Below are positions 43,226 through 52,222 of a stretch of DNA of 64,000 nt, in pieces. The notes below the pieces were generated by a model. It worked only from the letters and a program-made list of their open reading frames with translations. It was not told the DNA's origin and made no database searches. The stretch's first letter is position 1. Each line of letters starts with the position of its first letter. This DNA comes from Pseudomonas brassicacearum subsp. brassicacearum (GTDB taxonomy: Bacteria > Pseudomonadota > Gammaproteobacteria > Pseudomonadales > Pseudomonadaceae): positions 62,001 through 126,000 of the forward strand of contig NZ_VZPJ01000004.1 in NCBI RefSeq assembly GCF_008801605.1. The letters run 5' to 3'. A program made the translations under genes and the position numbers.

Positions 43226-45463
43226 TCACGTCAACTTGAAAGGCAACTCACGCAACGGTTTACCCGTCAGGCTCGCCACCGCGTTGGCAAAAGCCGGGGC
43301 CAGTGCCGGCAGGCCGGGTTCACCCATCCCCGTAGGAGGCTCGGCGCTGGGCACGATGTGGACGGCAAACGCCGGCATGTCGGTAATGCGCGGCACGCTG
43401 AAGTCAGCAAAATTGCTCTGCTGCACCACGCCATCTTTCAGGGTGATCGCGCCACCTGGCAGGCACATCGACAATCCCATCAGCGCCGCGCCTTGGACCT
43501 GGGCCTCGACACTGCGTGGGTTGACGGCCAGGTTGCAGTGCACACCGGCCGTCACGTTGTGCAGCACCGGCCGGCCGTCCTGCACCGAGGCTTCGACGAC
43601 GTAGGCCACCACCGAGCTGAACGACTCGTGGACCGCCACGCCCCAGGCATGGCCTGCCGGTAACTGGCGCTTGCCATACTCGCTCTTGTCCACGGCCAAT
43701 TGCAGCGCCTCGCGATGGCGTGGGCTCTGCTCACCAAACAGTTTCATCCGGTAGGCCACCGGATCCTGCCTGGTCGTGCGGGCGATCTCGTCGATCAGCG
43801 TTTCCATCACAAACGCCGTATGGGTGGAGCCCACACTGCGCCACCACAGCACGGGAACGTTGAGCTTGGGGTGATGAACCGTCAGCCGCATGGGCAGCGG
43901 ATACGGATTGCGCAGGCCTTCCGTGGCGGTCGGGTCGATGCCGTTTTTCACCCGCCCGCCAAACACGGTGCCGGTGATGATCGATTGGCCCACCAGGGCG
44001 TGGTCCCAGGCGAGCACCTTGCCGCTGTCGTCAAAACCGATGCGCGCACGGTGCAGGTGCATGGGGCGATAGTAGCCGCCCTTGATGTCGTCCTCCCGAC
44101 TCCAAAGGGTGCGGATAGGGGCGTTGACCCCGGCGGTGCGGGCGGCCTTGGCGACCTCACAAGCCAGTACGACGAAATCGTTGGTGGGCACACCGCGCCG
44201 GCCAAAACCACCGCCGGCGGTCTGCACGTTCACCTGGATCTGTTCCGGCTTGAGGTTCAGCACCTTGGCGGCCGCGGCACCATCACCGCCAGGGAACTGC
44301 GTACCGACCCACAGTTGAGCGCCATCCCCGGCTAGCTGCACGGTGCAGTTGAGGGGCTCCATCGGCGCATGGGCGAGGTAGGGAAACACGAACTCGGCGT
44401 CCAGTTGATGCGGCGCGCTGGCAAGCGGCGTCATGTCTGCATCAAAGTGCAGCGGGCCGGGTTGCTTGGCCAGTTCCCGGTATTGAGCCAATTGTTTCTC
44501 GCTGTCCACTTTTTCTACAGCGCTCGCATCCCACTCCACCTTCAGCGCATCGCGTGCCAGCTTTGCCTGCCAGTAACTGTCGGCGACCACCGCAACACCT
44601 TCGGCGCCGCCGTCCAGCGGTATGCGCAACACGGCTTTTACACCTTTCGTGGCACGTGCCGCGCTGTCATCCAGGGAGGCGATTCTGGCGCCGAACACCG
44701 GTGGCCGGGCGACGACAGCGGTGAGCTGCCCCGGCAGATGCATGTCGATGCCAAAATCCTGCTGGCCGCTGCTCTTGGCCTTGGCATCGATACGGGTGGT
44801 GGCCTGGCCGATGATGCGGAAATCCTTGGGATCCTTGAGCGTGATCTGCTCGGGCACCGGCATCGCCATCGCGGCTTCGGCCAGCTCGCCGTAGCTCGCT
44901 TTACGGCCTGCCGGGCCGAGGACCATGCCGGCCTGGGTGCTCAGGCTCGCCACGTCGACGTTCCAGCGCGCGGCGGCGGCACTCAGCAACATGGCGCGGG
45001 CGCGGGCGCCGAGTTCGCGGTACTGGGTATAGCTGTTCTTGATCGAGTTGGAACCGCCGGTGAGGTGGATGCCGAAGGCCGGGTCCATGTAGGCGGCGTC
45101 GCTGTTGCCGTTGCGACTGCGTACCAGGCTCCAGTCGGCATCGAGTTCTTCGGCAAGAATCATCGGCAAGCCGGTCTGCACGCCCTGGCCGAACTCCAGG
45201 CGGTTGATGGTTACCGTGACCTCGCCGCTGGGCGCGATCTGCACGAATGCCGAGGGTTGCTGGGTCGGTTTGAGCGGCGCGGCAGCACCATTGGCCTCCT
45301 GCGCCAGGGCCAGGTGAGGAAAAGCGCCGAGCGCCAGACCACCGACGCCGACGATCTTGAGAAAACTGCGGCGCGGCAGCGTAGCGGGACCGTCAGCCTC
45401 GTCGCGTTCAAGCAGGTGCTGCAAGGCGCGAGGGTGCTCGTTCGGGAAAATCTCGTTCAACAT
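43226..45463 (-). CDS. Molybdenum hydroxylase large subunit (IorB/aldehyde oxidase type)
   Basis: 745-aa molybdopterin-binding subunit of a xanthine dehydrogenase-family enzyme, similar to isoquinoline 1-oxidoreductase beta and periplasmic aldehyde dehydrogenases. A twin-arginine signal (RRSFLKIVGVGG) near residue 27 predicts Tat export, so the holoenzyme is periplasmic. Family segments include GRLEFGQGV-like NRLEFGQGVQTGLPM, AGGGFGRRGVP and the C-terminal GEPGLPALAPAFANAV. It is encoded 12 bp after its 2Fe-2S partner. The cytochrome c subunit that often completes such enzymes is absent next to it. Substrate (N-heterocycle or aldehyde) unknown. Confidence 0.9.
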   Translation of the reverse strand: MLNEIFPNEHPRALQHLLERDEADGPATLPRRSFLKIVGVGGLALGAFPHLALAQEANGAAAPLKPTQQPSAFVQIAPSGEVTVTINRLEFGQGVQTGLPMILAEELDADWSLVRSRNGNSDAAYMDPAFGIHLTGGSNSIKNSYTQYRELGARARAMLLSAAAARWNVDVASLSTQAGMVLGPAGRKASYGELAEAAMAMPVPEQITLKDPKDFRIIGQATTRIDAKAKSSGQQDFGIDMHLPGQLTAVVARPPVFGARIASLDDSAARATKGVKAVLRIPLDGGAEGVAVVADSYWQAKLARDALKVEWDASAVEKVDSEKQLAQYRELAKQPGPLHFDADMTPLASAPHQLDAEFVFPYLAHAPMEPLNCTVQLAGDGAQLWVGTQFPGGDGAAAAKVLNLKPEQIQVNVQTAGGGFGRRGVPTNDFVVLACEVAKAARTAGVNAPIRTLWSREDDIKGGYYRPMHLHRARIGFDDSGKVLAWDHALVGQSIITGTVFGGRVKNGIDPTATEGLRNPYPLPMRLTVHHPKLNVPVLWWRSVGSTHTAFVMETLIDEIARTTRQDPVAYRMKLFGEQSPRHREALQLAVDKSEYGKRQLPAGHAWGVAVHESFSSVVAYVVEASVQDGRPVLHNVTAGVHCNLAVNPRSVEAQVQGAALMGLSMCLPGGAITLKDGVVQQSNFADFSVPRITDMPAFAVHIVPSAEPPTGMGEPGLPALAPAFANAVASLTGKPLRELPFKLT

Positions 45464-45475
45464 GGTCTGCTCCGA

Positions 45476-45949
45476 TCAGGCAAGGGCTTTGGCAGCATCA
45501 GCCACCGCGGCGCGGATACGGGCGTAGGTGCCACAGCGGCAGATATTGCCGGCCATGGCCGAGTCGATCTCGGCGGCCGTGGGCTGCTTGCCCTTGGGCT
45601 GGGCCTTGAGGAAAGCGGTCGCGCTCATGATCTGGCCGCTCTGGCAGTAGCCACATTGCGCCACGTCATGCTTGACCCACGCTTCGTGCACGGCGCTGCC
45701 GACCGGGTCGCTGCCGTTGGTTGCCGCTTCGATGGTGGTGATCTTCTTGCCTTCGGCGGCGGCAATGGGCGTCACGCAGGAACGAATGGCCTGGCCATCC
45801 AGGTGTACGGTGCAGGCGCCACACAACGCCGCGCCGCAGCCGAACTTGGTGCCGGTCATGCCCAGCGTGTCGCGCAAGGTCCAAAGAATCGGGGTGCTTG
45901 GGTCTACGTCGACCGTGTATTCACGGCCATTGATGTTGAGGGCGCTCAT
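45476..45949 (-). CDS. Molybdenum hydroxylase 2Fe-2S small subunit
   Basis: 157-aa electron-transfer subunit with two 2Fe-2S domains: the N-terminal plant-ferredoxin-like cluster (GCGAALCGACTVH) and the C-terminal helical cluster (CGYCQSGQI and NICRCGTYARI). It pairs with the large subunit downstream and probably rides the Tat pathway with it, as it has no signal of its own. ATG 45949 begins MSALNINGREY; a longer start at 45985 is possible. Confidence 0.92.
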   Translation of the reverse strand: MSALNINGREYTVDVDPSTPILWTLRDTLGMTGTKFGCGAALCGACTVHLDGQAIRSCVTPIAAAEGKKITTIEAATNGSDPVGSAVHEAWVKHDVAQCGYCQSGQIMSATAFLKAQPKGKQPTAAEIDSAMAGNICRCGTYARIRAAVADAAKALA

Positions 45950-46174
45950 AGGGGTACCAGCTCCGGATGGTTTGGCTCTGGTCAACTATAGAAAGCAATG
46001 CCGGGGGGCGATTGCACAATCCGGGCGGATAATTGCCTGATCGTGCGAATCGAAAAGGTGCTGAGTGTTGCCACAGCACAGGTGAGATCCCAACAGACAA
46101 CACCCAACAGACAACCAAGCCAGGAGAGCGTCACGTGTGAGTTCCACTCCCTGGCCCCGAACAATACTGACCGC

Positions 46175-47494
46175 TTACAGCAATGGAATGCTATAGCTCA
46201 CGATCAGGCGATTCTGATCCTGGTCACGAGCAATATCGCTGCGGGACATGCCGTTGCGCCAGCCGAAACCGACGTTCTTCAACGCGCCGCTCTGAATTAC
46301 ATAGTCCAGGGAGATATCACGCTCCCACTCACTGGCGTCCTGGCCGCTGGCCGTCTGGATGTTGTCGCCCTTGAGGTACATCACCGAGGCCTTCAAACCC
46401 GGCACGCCAAGCCCTGCGAAGTCATAGGCATACTGGGCGAATGCCGTGCGCTCGCCGGCCTGGATGAATGTCTGGATGGTACGGTCGGTGTAGAGGTAGA
46501 GACTCGCGCCGCCTTCGCCTTTACCCACCAGGCCGCCCTGGTTCAGTTGTGTAAAGTTGCTGTCTTCGGACACGCTTTGATAACCGGCGGTAATGGCATG
46601 GCCGCCCAACGAGTAAATGAACGCCGCACTCCAGGTATCGTTGTCGATTTCACCGCTGCCGTCCTTGGTATAGCCGCCGACTTTGTAACCACTGGCGCGA
46701 CCGGCTGCGCTGCCGTTCTTGCCATCGGACGTGGTCTTGAAATAACGCAGGTCGGTTTTCAACGAGCCGTATTCACCCAACGGTAATACATGCAGCAAAC
46801 CGGCGAAGTGCTGCTGGTAATAATCTTCCAGATTGGCGTAGTAATACTGGGCGGTCAGGTCCTTGGTCAGTTTGTAATCGCCACCGGCAAAGGTGAATTT
46901 GTTGCTTTCCTGGCTGCCGCCCGCCACGGCCAGGCCGGCGCTGTCACTGGAAGCACGGCCGGTGGCGTGTTCCAGTTGTCCGGCAGTGAAGGTCAGGTTG
47001 TCGATTTCATTGCTGGTGACTTGGCCACCCTCGAAGGTTTGCGGGAGCAGGCGGCCATCGTTGGAAACCAGGATCGGCAGCTTCGGCTGCAAAGTGCCGT
47101 AACGCAGTTCGGTCTTGGAAACACGCATCTTCGCGGTTGCACCGAGACGCGACCATTGGTCCGCCGCCTTGTCACCATCGTTTGGGAACATCGAGCCGCC
47201 AACATGACGACCCGCGCCGCTGTCGAGCTTCAGGCCTAGCAACCCGATCGCGTCCAGGCCAAACCCCACGGTACCGTCGGTAAACCCGGATTGATAATTG
47301 AGCATGAAGGCCTGGCCCCATTCTTCGGTCTTCGAAGGTGCGGCGGCGCCATCACGGTTATCGTTGTTGAAGTAGAAGTTGCGCAAGTTCAAGTTGGCTT
47401 TGCTGTCGCTGATAAAATCAGCCGACGCCAATGGACTCAGGACCAGACTCACACCGCCAGTTAAAACACTCAGTACTTGCAATAGGGCTTTCAT
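46175..47494 (-). CDS. OprD-family outer-membrane porin
   Basis: 439-aa substrate-specific porin of the OprD/OpdK family. Signal peptide (LSVLTGGVSLVLSPLASA) then an 18-strand barrel signature: SKANLNLRNFYFNND, EEWGQAFMLNYQSGFT, GTVGFGLDAIGLLG and the C-terminal DQNRLIVSYSIPLL. OprD proteins import basic amino acids, aromatic acids or small carboxylates. ATG 47494 is preferred over 47509. It precedes the molybdenum hydroxylase genes in the same direction, with a 225-bp gap (45950-46174) holding no gene, so co-function is only possible. Confidence 0.93.
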   Translation of the reverse strand: MKALLQVLSVLTGGVSLVLSPLASADFISDSKANLNLRNFYFNNDNRDGAAAPSKTEEWGQAFMLNYQSGFTDGTVGFGLDAIGLLGLKLDSGAGRHVGGSMFPNDGDKAADQWSRLGATAKMRVSKTELRYGTLQPKLPILVSNDGRLLPQTFEGGQVTSNEIDNLTFTAGQLEHATGRASSDSAGLAVAGGSQESNKFTFAGGDYKLTKDLTAQYYYANLEDYYQQHFAGLLHVLPLGEYGSLKTDLRYFKTTSDGKNGSAAGRASGYKVGGYTKDGSGEIDNDTWSAAFIYSLGGHAITAGYQSVSEDSNFTQLNQGGLVGKGEGGASLYLYTDRTIQTFIQAGERTAFAQYAYDFAGLGVPGLKASVMYLKGDNIQTASGQDASEWERDISLDYVIQSGALKNVGFGWRNGMSRSDIARDQDQNRLIVSYSIPLL

Positions 47495-47672
47495 CAGGAC
47501 GAACTCCACCGCGGAATCACTGTTCCGGGCATGTTGGAAAGGCAGCAGTAAGCTCTCGGCCGATCACCTGATTGGCCGATGCGTTAAATGACTCGTTAGA
47601 AAATCTTCAATGCATAGAGTGGGGTAGGGGATAAATCTCCAAAGCGTGCCATCAGTGAAAGTCCCTGGGTTA

Positions 47673-48503
47673 TCAGTCGATCAATCCATGAGCGTCATAA
47701 AAGGGGTACGGCCCGGGATACTCGCCAAACACGCCGTTATGGGTCACCAACCCCTGTCCATGCCAGTGGTGCAGCAGGTAGCCGGGTGGTTCCAGGTTGA
47801 AATGCGCGGGAGCGGTTGGCTGTAGATCCAGGACAATTTGATGGGAGGTGCCGGGACACACGCAGCTCAGGCTGCCACCAAAGCGTCGCTGCATCGGCCG
47901 ATGCAAATGCCCGCACAGCAGGCGCTCTACCTGCGGATGACGGGCGATGACCTGCTCCAGCGCCGAGGCGTTGACGAACGGTTCGCGGTCCATGTGGCCG
48001 ATGCCGCTGATAAACGGCGGGTGGTGCAGGACCAGCAGCGTTGGCACGTCGGGGCGACCGGCCAACTGTTCATCGAGCCAGCTCAACTGGCTATCCAACA
48101 ACCGGCCGCCATGGCCGCCGGGAATGGTGCTGTCCAGGCCGATCAGGCGCAGCGGATGTTCGTCAACCACCCAATCCAACGGGGCTCCGGCCACGCTTGG
48201 CAAATAGTCATGATCGGCAAATGCCGCCCGCAAATGCTCGCGGTTGTCATGGTTACCGGGAACCAGGTAGCAAGGCATGTGCAGGCGCGCCAGTTCGGGG
48301 TGCAGCACGGCATATTCATCAGGGCGACCGAAGTCCACCAGGTCGCCACTGATCACCACGATGTCGGGACGCGGCACCCGGGCATTCAAATGGTCAACGG
48401 CATGACGCAACGCGGCGAGGGTATCGACGACGCCATAGGTCAGTTTTTCTCCGGCCTTGAGATGCAGGTCGCTGATCTGCGCAATGAGAAACGGATGATT
48501 CAA
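47673..48503 (-). CDS. GpdQ-like metallophosphodiesterase
   Basis: 276-aa calcineurin-like phosphodiesterase of the class III cyclic nucleotide/GpdQ group. Metal ligands: Asp12 and His14 (ISDLHL), Asp in ISGDLVDFG near 53, GNHDN near 83, His in VLHHPPF near 160 and GHLHRP near 198. Similarity to Enterobacter GpdQ extends to AGEKLTYGVVD, GRPDEYAV and the C-terminal YPGPYPFYD, which favours glycerophosphodiester or similar diesters over cAMP. It is the last gene of the LacI-ABC operon (25-nt gap after the ATPase), indicating that the imported solute is probably a phosphodiester hydrolysed in the cytoplasm. Confidence 0.85.
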   Translation of the reverse strand: MNHPFLIAQISDLHLKAGEKLTYGVVDTLAALRHAVDHLNARVPRPDIVVISGDLVDFGRPDEYAVLHPELARLHMPCYLVPGNHDNREHLRAAFADHDYLPSVAGAPLDWVVDEHPLRLIGLDSTIPGGHGGRLLDSQLSWLDEQLAGRPDVPTLLVLHHPPFISGIGHMDREPFVNASALEQVIARHPQVERLLCGHLHRPMQRRFGGSLSCVCPGTSHQIVLDLQPTAPAHFNLEPPGYLLHHWHGQGLVTHNGVFGEYPGPYPFYDAHGLID

Positions 48504-48528
48504 AATAAACCCTCTGAAAACACGAATA

Positions 48529-49560
48529 TCACGATGACAAGGTGAACAGCACCTGCGGCTCGACGGCCAAGGAAACCAGGGCGCCAGGGGTGTGTATGAC
48601 GCTGTCGGTGCTGTCCACCAGCAATGGCTGGGCGGCGCCGACGTCTACCAACAGGCGGCTTTGGGCTCCCTGGAAAAACTGGCCCACCAGTCGCCCGCGC
48701 AGATGCCCCTCGTTGTCCATCACCCGCAAATGCTCGGGGCGACAATAGACGGTGGCGGGCAGCCCGGCACCACGCCATGGCAACTCTCCGCCATGGACTT
48801 TCAAGCTCAGGGAGGTGTGCTCGAGCACCGCGAAAGCGTTGAGGTTGCCGACAAAACTGGCGACGAAAGCGCTGGCCGGTTGCTGATAGATTTCCCGTGG
48901 GCTGGCCAATTGCGCAACGCGGCCGCGCTCCATGACCAGGATCCGATCGCCCAGCGCCATGGCTTCGCCCTGGTCGTGGGTGACGAACACGGCGGTAATG
49001 CCCAGATGGCGTAGTAACTGATCCAGTTCGCTGCGCAGGCGCTCACGCAACTGCGCGTCCAGTGCCGCCAAGGGTTCATCGAGCAGCAATACCCGGGGCT
49101 TGGGCGCCAGGGCACGGGCGAGCGCGACCCGCTGGCGCTGACCGCCGGACAACTCGTGGATGCTGCGCTTGCCATGATCCTGAAGGCCCACCAGTTCCAG
49201 CAGCTCCGAGCAACGCTTGTTCCGTTCGGCAGGCGCCATGCCGCGAATCTTCAAGCCATAGACGATGTTGCCGGCCACATCCAGGTTGGGAAACAACGCA
49301 TAGTTCTGGAACACCATGCCCACGTCGCGCCGCTCGATGGGCAGGCGGGTAACGTCGGTGTCGCCAAAAAATACCTGCCCCACATCCGGGCGTTCGAGCC
49401 CGGCGATCAGCCGCAGGGTGGTGGTTTTACCGCAACCGGACGGACCGAGGATCGCCAAGGTTTCGCCGGCCTCTATGGTCAGGTCCAGGTCATGGACGGC
49501 AACGGTGCCGTCCGAGAACGCCTTGCGGCAACCCGCCAGGCGAATGGTGGTTCCGGTCAT
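48529..49560 (-). CDS. ABC importer ATPase (PotA/FbpC type)
   Basis: 343-aa ATP-binding subunit. Walker A GPSGCGKTTT near 39, Q-loop VFQNYALFP, signature LSGGQRQRVALARA near 138, Walker B LLLDEPLAALD and switch His VTHDQGEA; a C-terminal TOBE domain (from about 250; LPATVYCRPEHL) marks the MOI/CUT2-like polyamine-iron-phosphonate class. Start overlaps the stop of the permease upstream (ATGA). Confidence 0.93.
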   Translation of the reverse strand: MTGTTIRLAGCRKAFSDGTVAVHDLDLTIEAGETLAILGPSGCGKTTTLRLIAGLERPDVGQVFFGDTDVTRLPIERRDVGMVFQNYALFPNLDVAGNIVYGLKIRGMAPAERNKRCSELLELVGLQDHGKRSIHELSGGQRQRVALARALAPKPRVLLLDEPLAALDAQLRERLRSELDQLLRHLGITAVFVTHDQGEAMALGDRILVMERGRVAQLASPREIYQQPASAFVASFVGNLNAFAVLEHTSLSLKVHGGELPWRGAGLPATVYCRPEHLRVMDNEGHLRGRLVGQFFQGAQSRLLVDVGAAQPLLVDSTDSVIHTPGALVSLAVEPQVLFTLSS

Positions 49561-50351
49561 CGTTTGTCTCCACGGGAAAGGCGCGCGCTGATGGCCTGCA
49601 ACGCAATCAGCAGCGGCACGATCATCAGCAGGAATATGAGGGTGTAGGCGCTGGCGACTTCCAGCCTGGCCGAGGCATAGCTGTCCGCCAGGCCTACCGG
49701 CAATGTCTTGGTCATCGGCGTGTGGAGCATCCAGGTCAGGTTGAACTCGCCCAGCGACAGCGTGACAACCATGAGTACCCCGGCGAGAATCCCTGCCCGA
49801 CAATTAGGCACTACCACACTGAAGAATCGTCGCAACGGCCCGGCGCCAAGGCTGGCTGCGGCTTCTTCCAGGACGGGCAAGTGCTGGCGTTGCATCACCG
49901 CCATCACCGGACGCACGAGGAACGGCAGGGTGAACAGCACATGGCCGACGAGAATGAACAGCCAGCTGCTGCGAAATCCGCCGAATTGGCCATAGGTGAG
50001 CAGCAACGCCAGGGCGCTGGCCAGGCCTGGCATCGCCACCGGTAGCACCATCAACTCCTCGAACGCACGGCTGAAGCGGTTGTTCATCCGTACCAGCGCG
50101 TAAGCCGCCGGAACACCCACCACGCAGACGCACAGTGCGCAGGCCACGGCCAGCTGCAGGGAGAGCCAGACCGTCGGCGAATAGGCCTGCCAGACTTGCA
50201 CCAGCCAATCGAACGTCAGGCCGCTGGACACGCCCTGGAAATAATTGCGTGTCAGCCCGGCCAGCAGTGACATCAGCACCGGCACCAACATGAACGCGCA
50301 GACCAGCAGGGTGAACAGCAACTGCCCGATGAACAGCGTTGAGCGTCTCAC
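49557..50351 (-). CDS. ABC importer permease 2
   Basis: 264-aa membrane subunit with six predicted helices and the EAA loop (EEAAASLGAGPLRRFFSVVVP) that contacts the ATPase. Its GTG start at 50351 overlaps the first permease's stop (GTGA), so translation is coupled. The PotC-like size and motif fit a PotB/PotC-type heterodimer with the upstream gene. Confidence 0.9.
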   Translation of the reverse strand: MRRSTLFIGQLLFTLLVCAFMLVPVLMSLLAGLTRNYFQGVSSGLTFDWLVQVWQAYSPTVWLSLQLAVACALCVCVVGVPAAYALVRMNNRFSRAFEELMVLPVAMPGLASALALLLTYGQFGGFRSSWLFILVGHVLFTLPFLVRPVMAVMQRQHLPVLEEAAASLGAGPLRRFFSVVVPNCRAGILAGVLMVVTLSLGEFNLTWMLHTPMTKTLPVGLADSYASARLEVASAYTLIFLLMIVPLLIALQAISARLSRGDKR

Positions 50352-51217
50352 AAGACTGTCCTCGAATTTTTCGCCAGGCGCCTGGCCAATAGCAGCACCG
50401 CCCAGGTCAGCGCCCCCAATACCACCGACAGCGCAGCCGCCACGGCGAAATTGGCATAATTGGTGAACACGTTGTAGATCGCCACCGGGGTCACGTTCAG
50501 GCGGGTGCCCAAGGTGAAGGCCGTACCGAACGCGCCCATGGAAGTGGCAAAGCAGATCGCTCCGCACGAGACCAGCGCCGGCGCCAGGCCTGGGACGATG
50601 ACATCGCAGATCACTCGCCAGTGGCCGGCGCCCAATGAATGCGCGGCTTCTTCCAGGCTGCGATCCAGGCTTTCGCAAGCGGCCATCACCGTGAGGATCA
50701 CCCGCGGAATCGAGAAGTACAGGTAACCGATGCAAAGGCCCATCAGCGAGTAGGCGAAGATCCAGCGTTCACCCGCCAGCTCGAGGCCAAGGCTGGCGAA
50801 CAAGCCTTGGCGCCCAGCCAGCAAAATCACCAGGAAACCGACGACCACACCGGGGAATGCCAGCGGGAAGGTCAACAAGGCGACCAACAGCGAACGACCG
50901 AAGAAGCGCTGGCGACTGAGGAAAACCCCACTGATGCCACCCACCAACAGCGCTGCGAGGGTCGTCGCCAAAGCCAGCAGGCAAGTCTGTGCCAGACTGC
51001 CCAGGTATTGCGCACTGCCCAGTACCTGCCAATAACCGTTTTCGCCGCCGTCGCGACGTTGCCCGCCCAGCACGATCAGGTGCGCCAGCGGCAACAGCCA
51101 GAACGCAAACAGCACCGCTGCCGCAGGCGCCAGGGCCCAGGCCGCGGTCAGCCGCAGACGCGGCACCGTGGCCTGGCCCGACGAGACTCCCCGGGCTTTT
51201 ATTACCGAGGCGGTCAC
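50348..51217 (-). CDS. ABC importer permease 1
   Basis: 289-aa membrane subunit with six predicted helices and EAA loop (EEAAHSLGAGHWRVICDVIVP). The N-terminal cytoplasmic extension (about 25 residues) precedes the first helix (AAVLFAFWLLPLAHLIVLG). The GTG start at 51217 abuts the stop codon of the binding-protein gene directly. Confidence 0.9.
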   Translation of the reverse strand: MTASVIKARGVSSGQATVPRLRLTAAWALAPAAAVLFAFWLLPLAHLIVLGGQRRDGGENGYWQVLGSAQYLGSLAQTCLLALATTLAALLVGGISGVFLSRQRFFGRSLLVALLTFPLAFPGVVVGFLVILLAGRQGLFASLGLELAGERWIFAYSLMGLCIGYLYFSIPRVILTVMAACESLDRSLEEAAHSLGAGHWRVICDVIVPGLAPALVSCGAICFATSMGAFGTAFTLGTRLNVTPVAIYNVFTNYANFAVAAALSVVLGALTWAVLLLARRLAKNSRTVL

Positions 51218-52222
51218 TTACTTGACCTCTTTCAGGTAACGCGCGGAAAAGGCTTCCTGCGCCGCCGCCATCTGCTCGTAGTTGACCACACCGGCCCGGG
51301 CGTAATCGCTGTCCGGCAGGAACTGTGCGGCGACGTCGGCTGGCATCCTCATCGCCCGCACCGGCCGCAGGTAGGCCTTGGCCCAGAGCGCCTGGCCTTG
51401 CTCGGACAGGACGAAATCCAGGACCTTCTCGGCGTTGGCTCGATGGGGCGCGTTGCCGACGATGCTCATCACGTAAGGCACGCTGATGCTGCCTTCCTTG
51501 GGAATCACGAAAGCGACGTTGGCCTTGTCCTTGTAGCGCGCCCGGTAGGCGTTGAAATCGTAATCGACCAGGATCGGCAATTCACCGGACAACACCCGCG
51601 CATAAGCGGTCTGCTTGGGCACGATGGGTGAGTTTTTCGCCAGTTTCTGGAAGTAATCGATGGCAGGCGTAAAGTCATTGAGGCTGCCGCCCATGGCCTG
51701 GTTGATCGCTACCGCAGAAACGTAGCCGACGAACGCACTGGACGGATCAAGGTAGCCGACCATGCCTTTGTACTCAGGCTTGAGCAGATCGCCCCAGCTT
51801 TGCGGCACGGGCAAACCGCCCAGTGCATCGACGTTAACCATGATGCCCAAGGTGCCGGAGTGAATGGCAAACCAGTGTCCTTGCGGGTCCTTCAAACCGT
51901 CCGGGATCTGCTCCCAGCCCTTGGGCTTATAGGTGCCGACCACCCCGGCTTTTTGCGCCTGCAAACCGAAGGTCACGCCGTAATACACCACATCCGCCAC
52001 TGGCGCGGCCTGTTCGGCCACCAGTTGTGCCAATGCCTGCCCGGAGTTCTTGTTGTCCAGCGGGACCTGCACGCCGGTGGTATCGGCAATGGCCTTGAGC
52101 TGCGTGCCCCAGTCGGCCCATTCCGGTGGGCAGTTGTAGCAAATCGCCGTTTCGGCAGCCTGGGCCAGGCTGGCAATGCCGCAAAGCAGCAACGTCGCCA
52201 GGGTTTTACTGAAGCGGATCAT
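51218..52222 (-). CDS. Periplasmic solute-binding protein of ABC importer
   Basis: 334-aa family 1 extracellular solute-binding protein with signal peptide (TLLLCGIASLAQA). The mature N-terminus contains an unusual cysteine pair (AICYNCPPEW). Conserved segments include YYGVTFGLQAQKAGVV, GTLGIMVNVDALGG and LPILVDYDFNAYRARY. Family relatives bind ferric iron, polyamines, thiamine or 2-aminoethylphosphonate; the GpdQ-like gene in the operon argues for an organophosphorus ligand. ATG 52222 has GGAG upstream and overlaps the LacI gene by 17 nt. Confidence 0.88.
   Translation of the reverse strand: MIRFSKTLATLLLCGIASLAQAAETAICYNCPPEWADWGTQLKAIADTTGVQVPLDNKNSGQALAQLVAEQAAPVADVVYYGVTFGLQAQKAGVVGTYKPKGWEQIPDGLKDPQGHWFAIHSGTLGIMVNVDALGGLPVPQSWGDLLKPEYKGMVGYLDPSSAFVGYVSAVAINQAMGGSLNDFTPAIDYFQKLAKNSPIVPKQTAYARVLSGELPILVDYDFNAYRARYKDKANVAFVIPKEGSISVPYVMSIVGNAPHRANAEKVLDFVLSEQGQALWAKAYLRPVRAMRMPADVAAQFLPDSDYARAGVVNYEQMAAAQEAFSARYLKEVK

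Noticed and set aside
44369..45991. Plus-strand open frame opposite the molybdenum hydroxylase genes
   Set aside because: The minus-strand genes carry clear Tat, 2Fe-2S and molybdopterin motifs; this frame has none.
47673..48503. Calling the phosphodiesterase CpdA (cAMP)
   Set aside because: The closest visible similarity is to GpdQ, including its C-terminal segment, and it sits in a transport operon.
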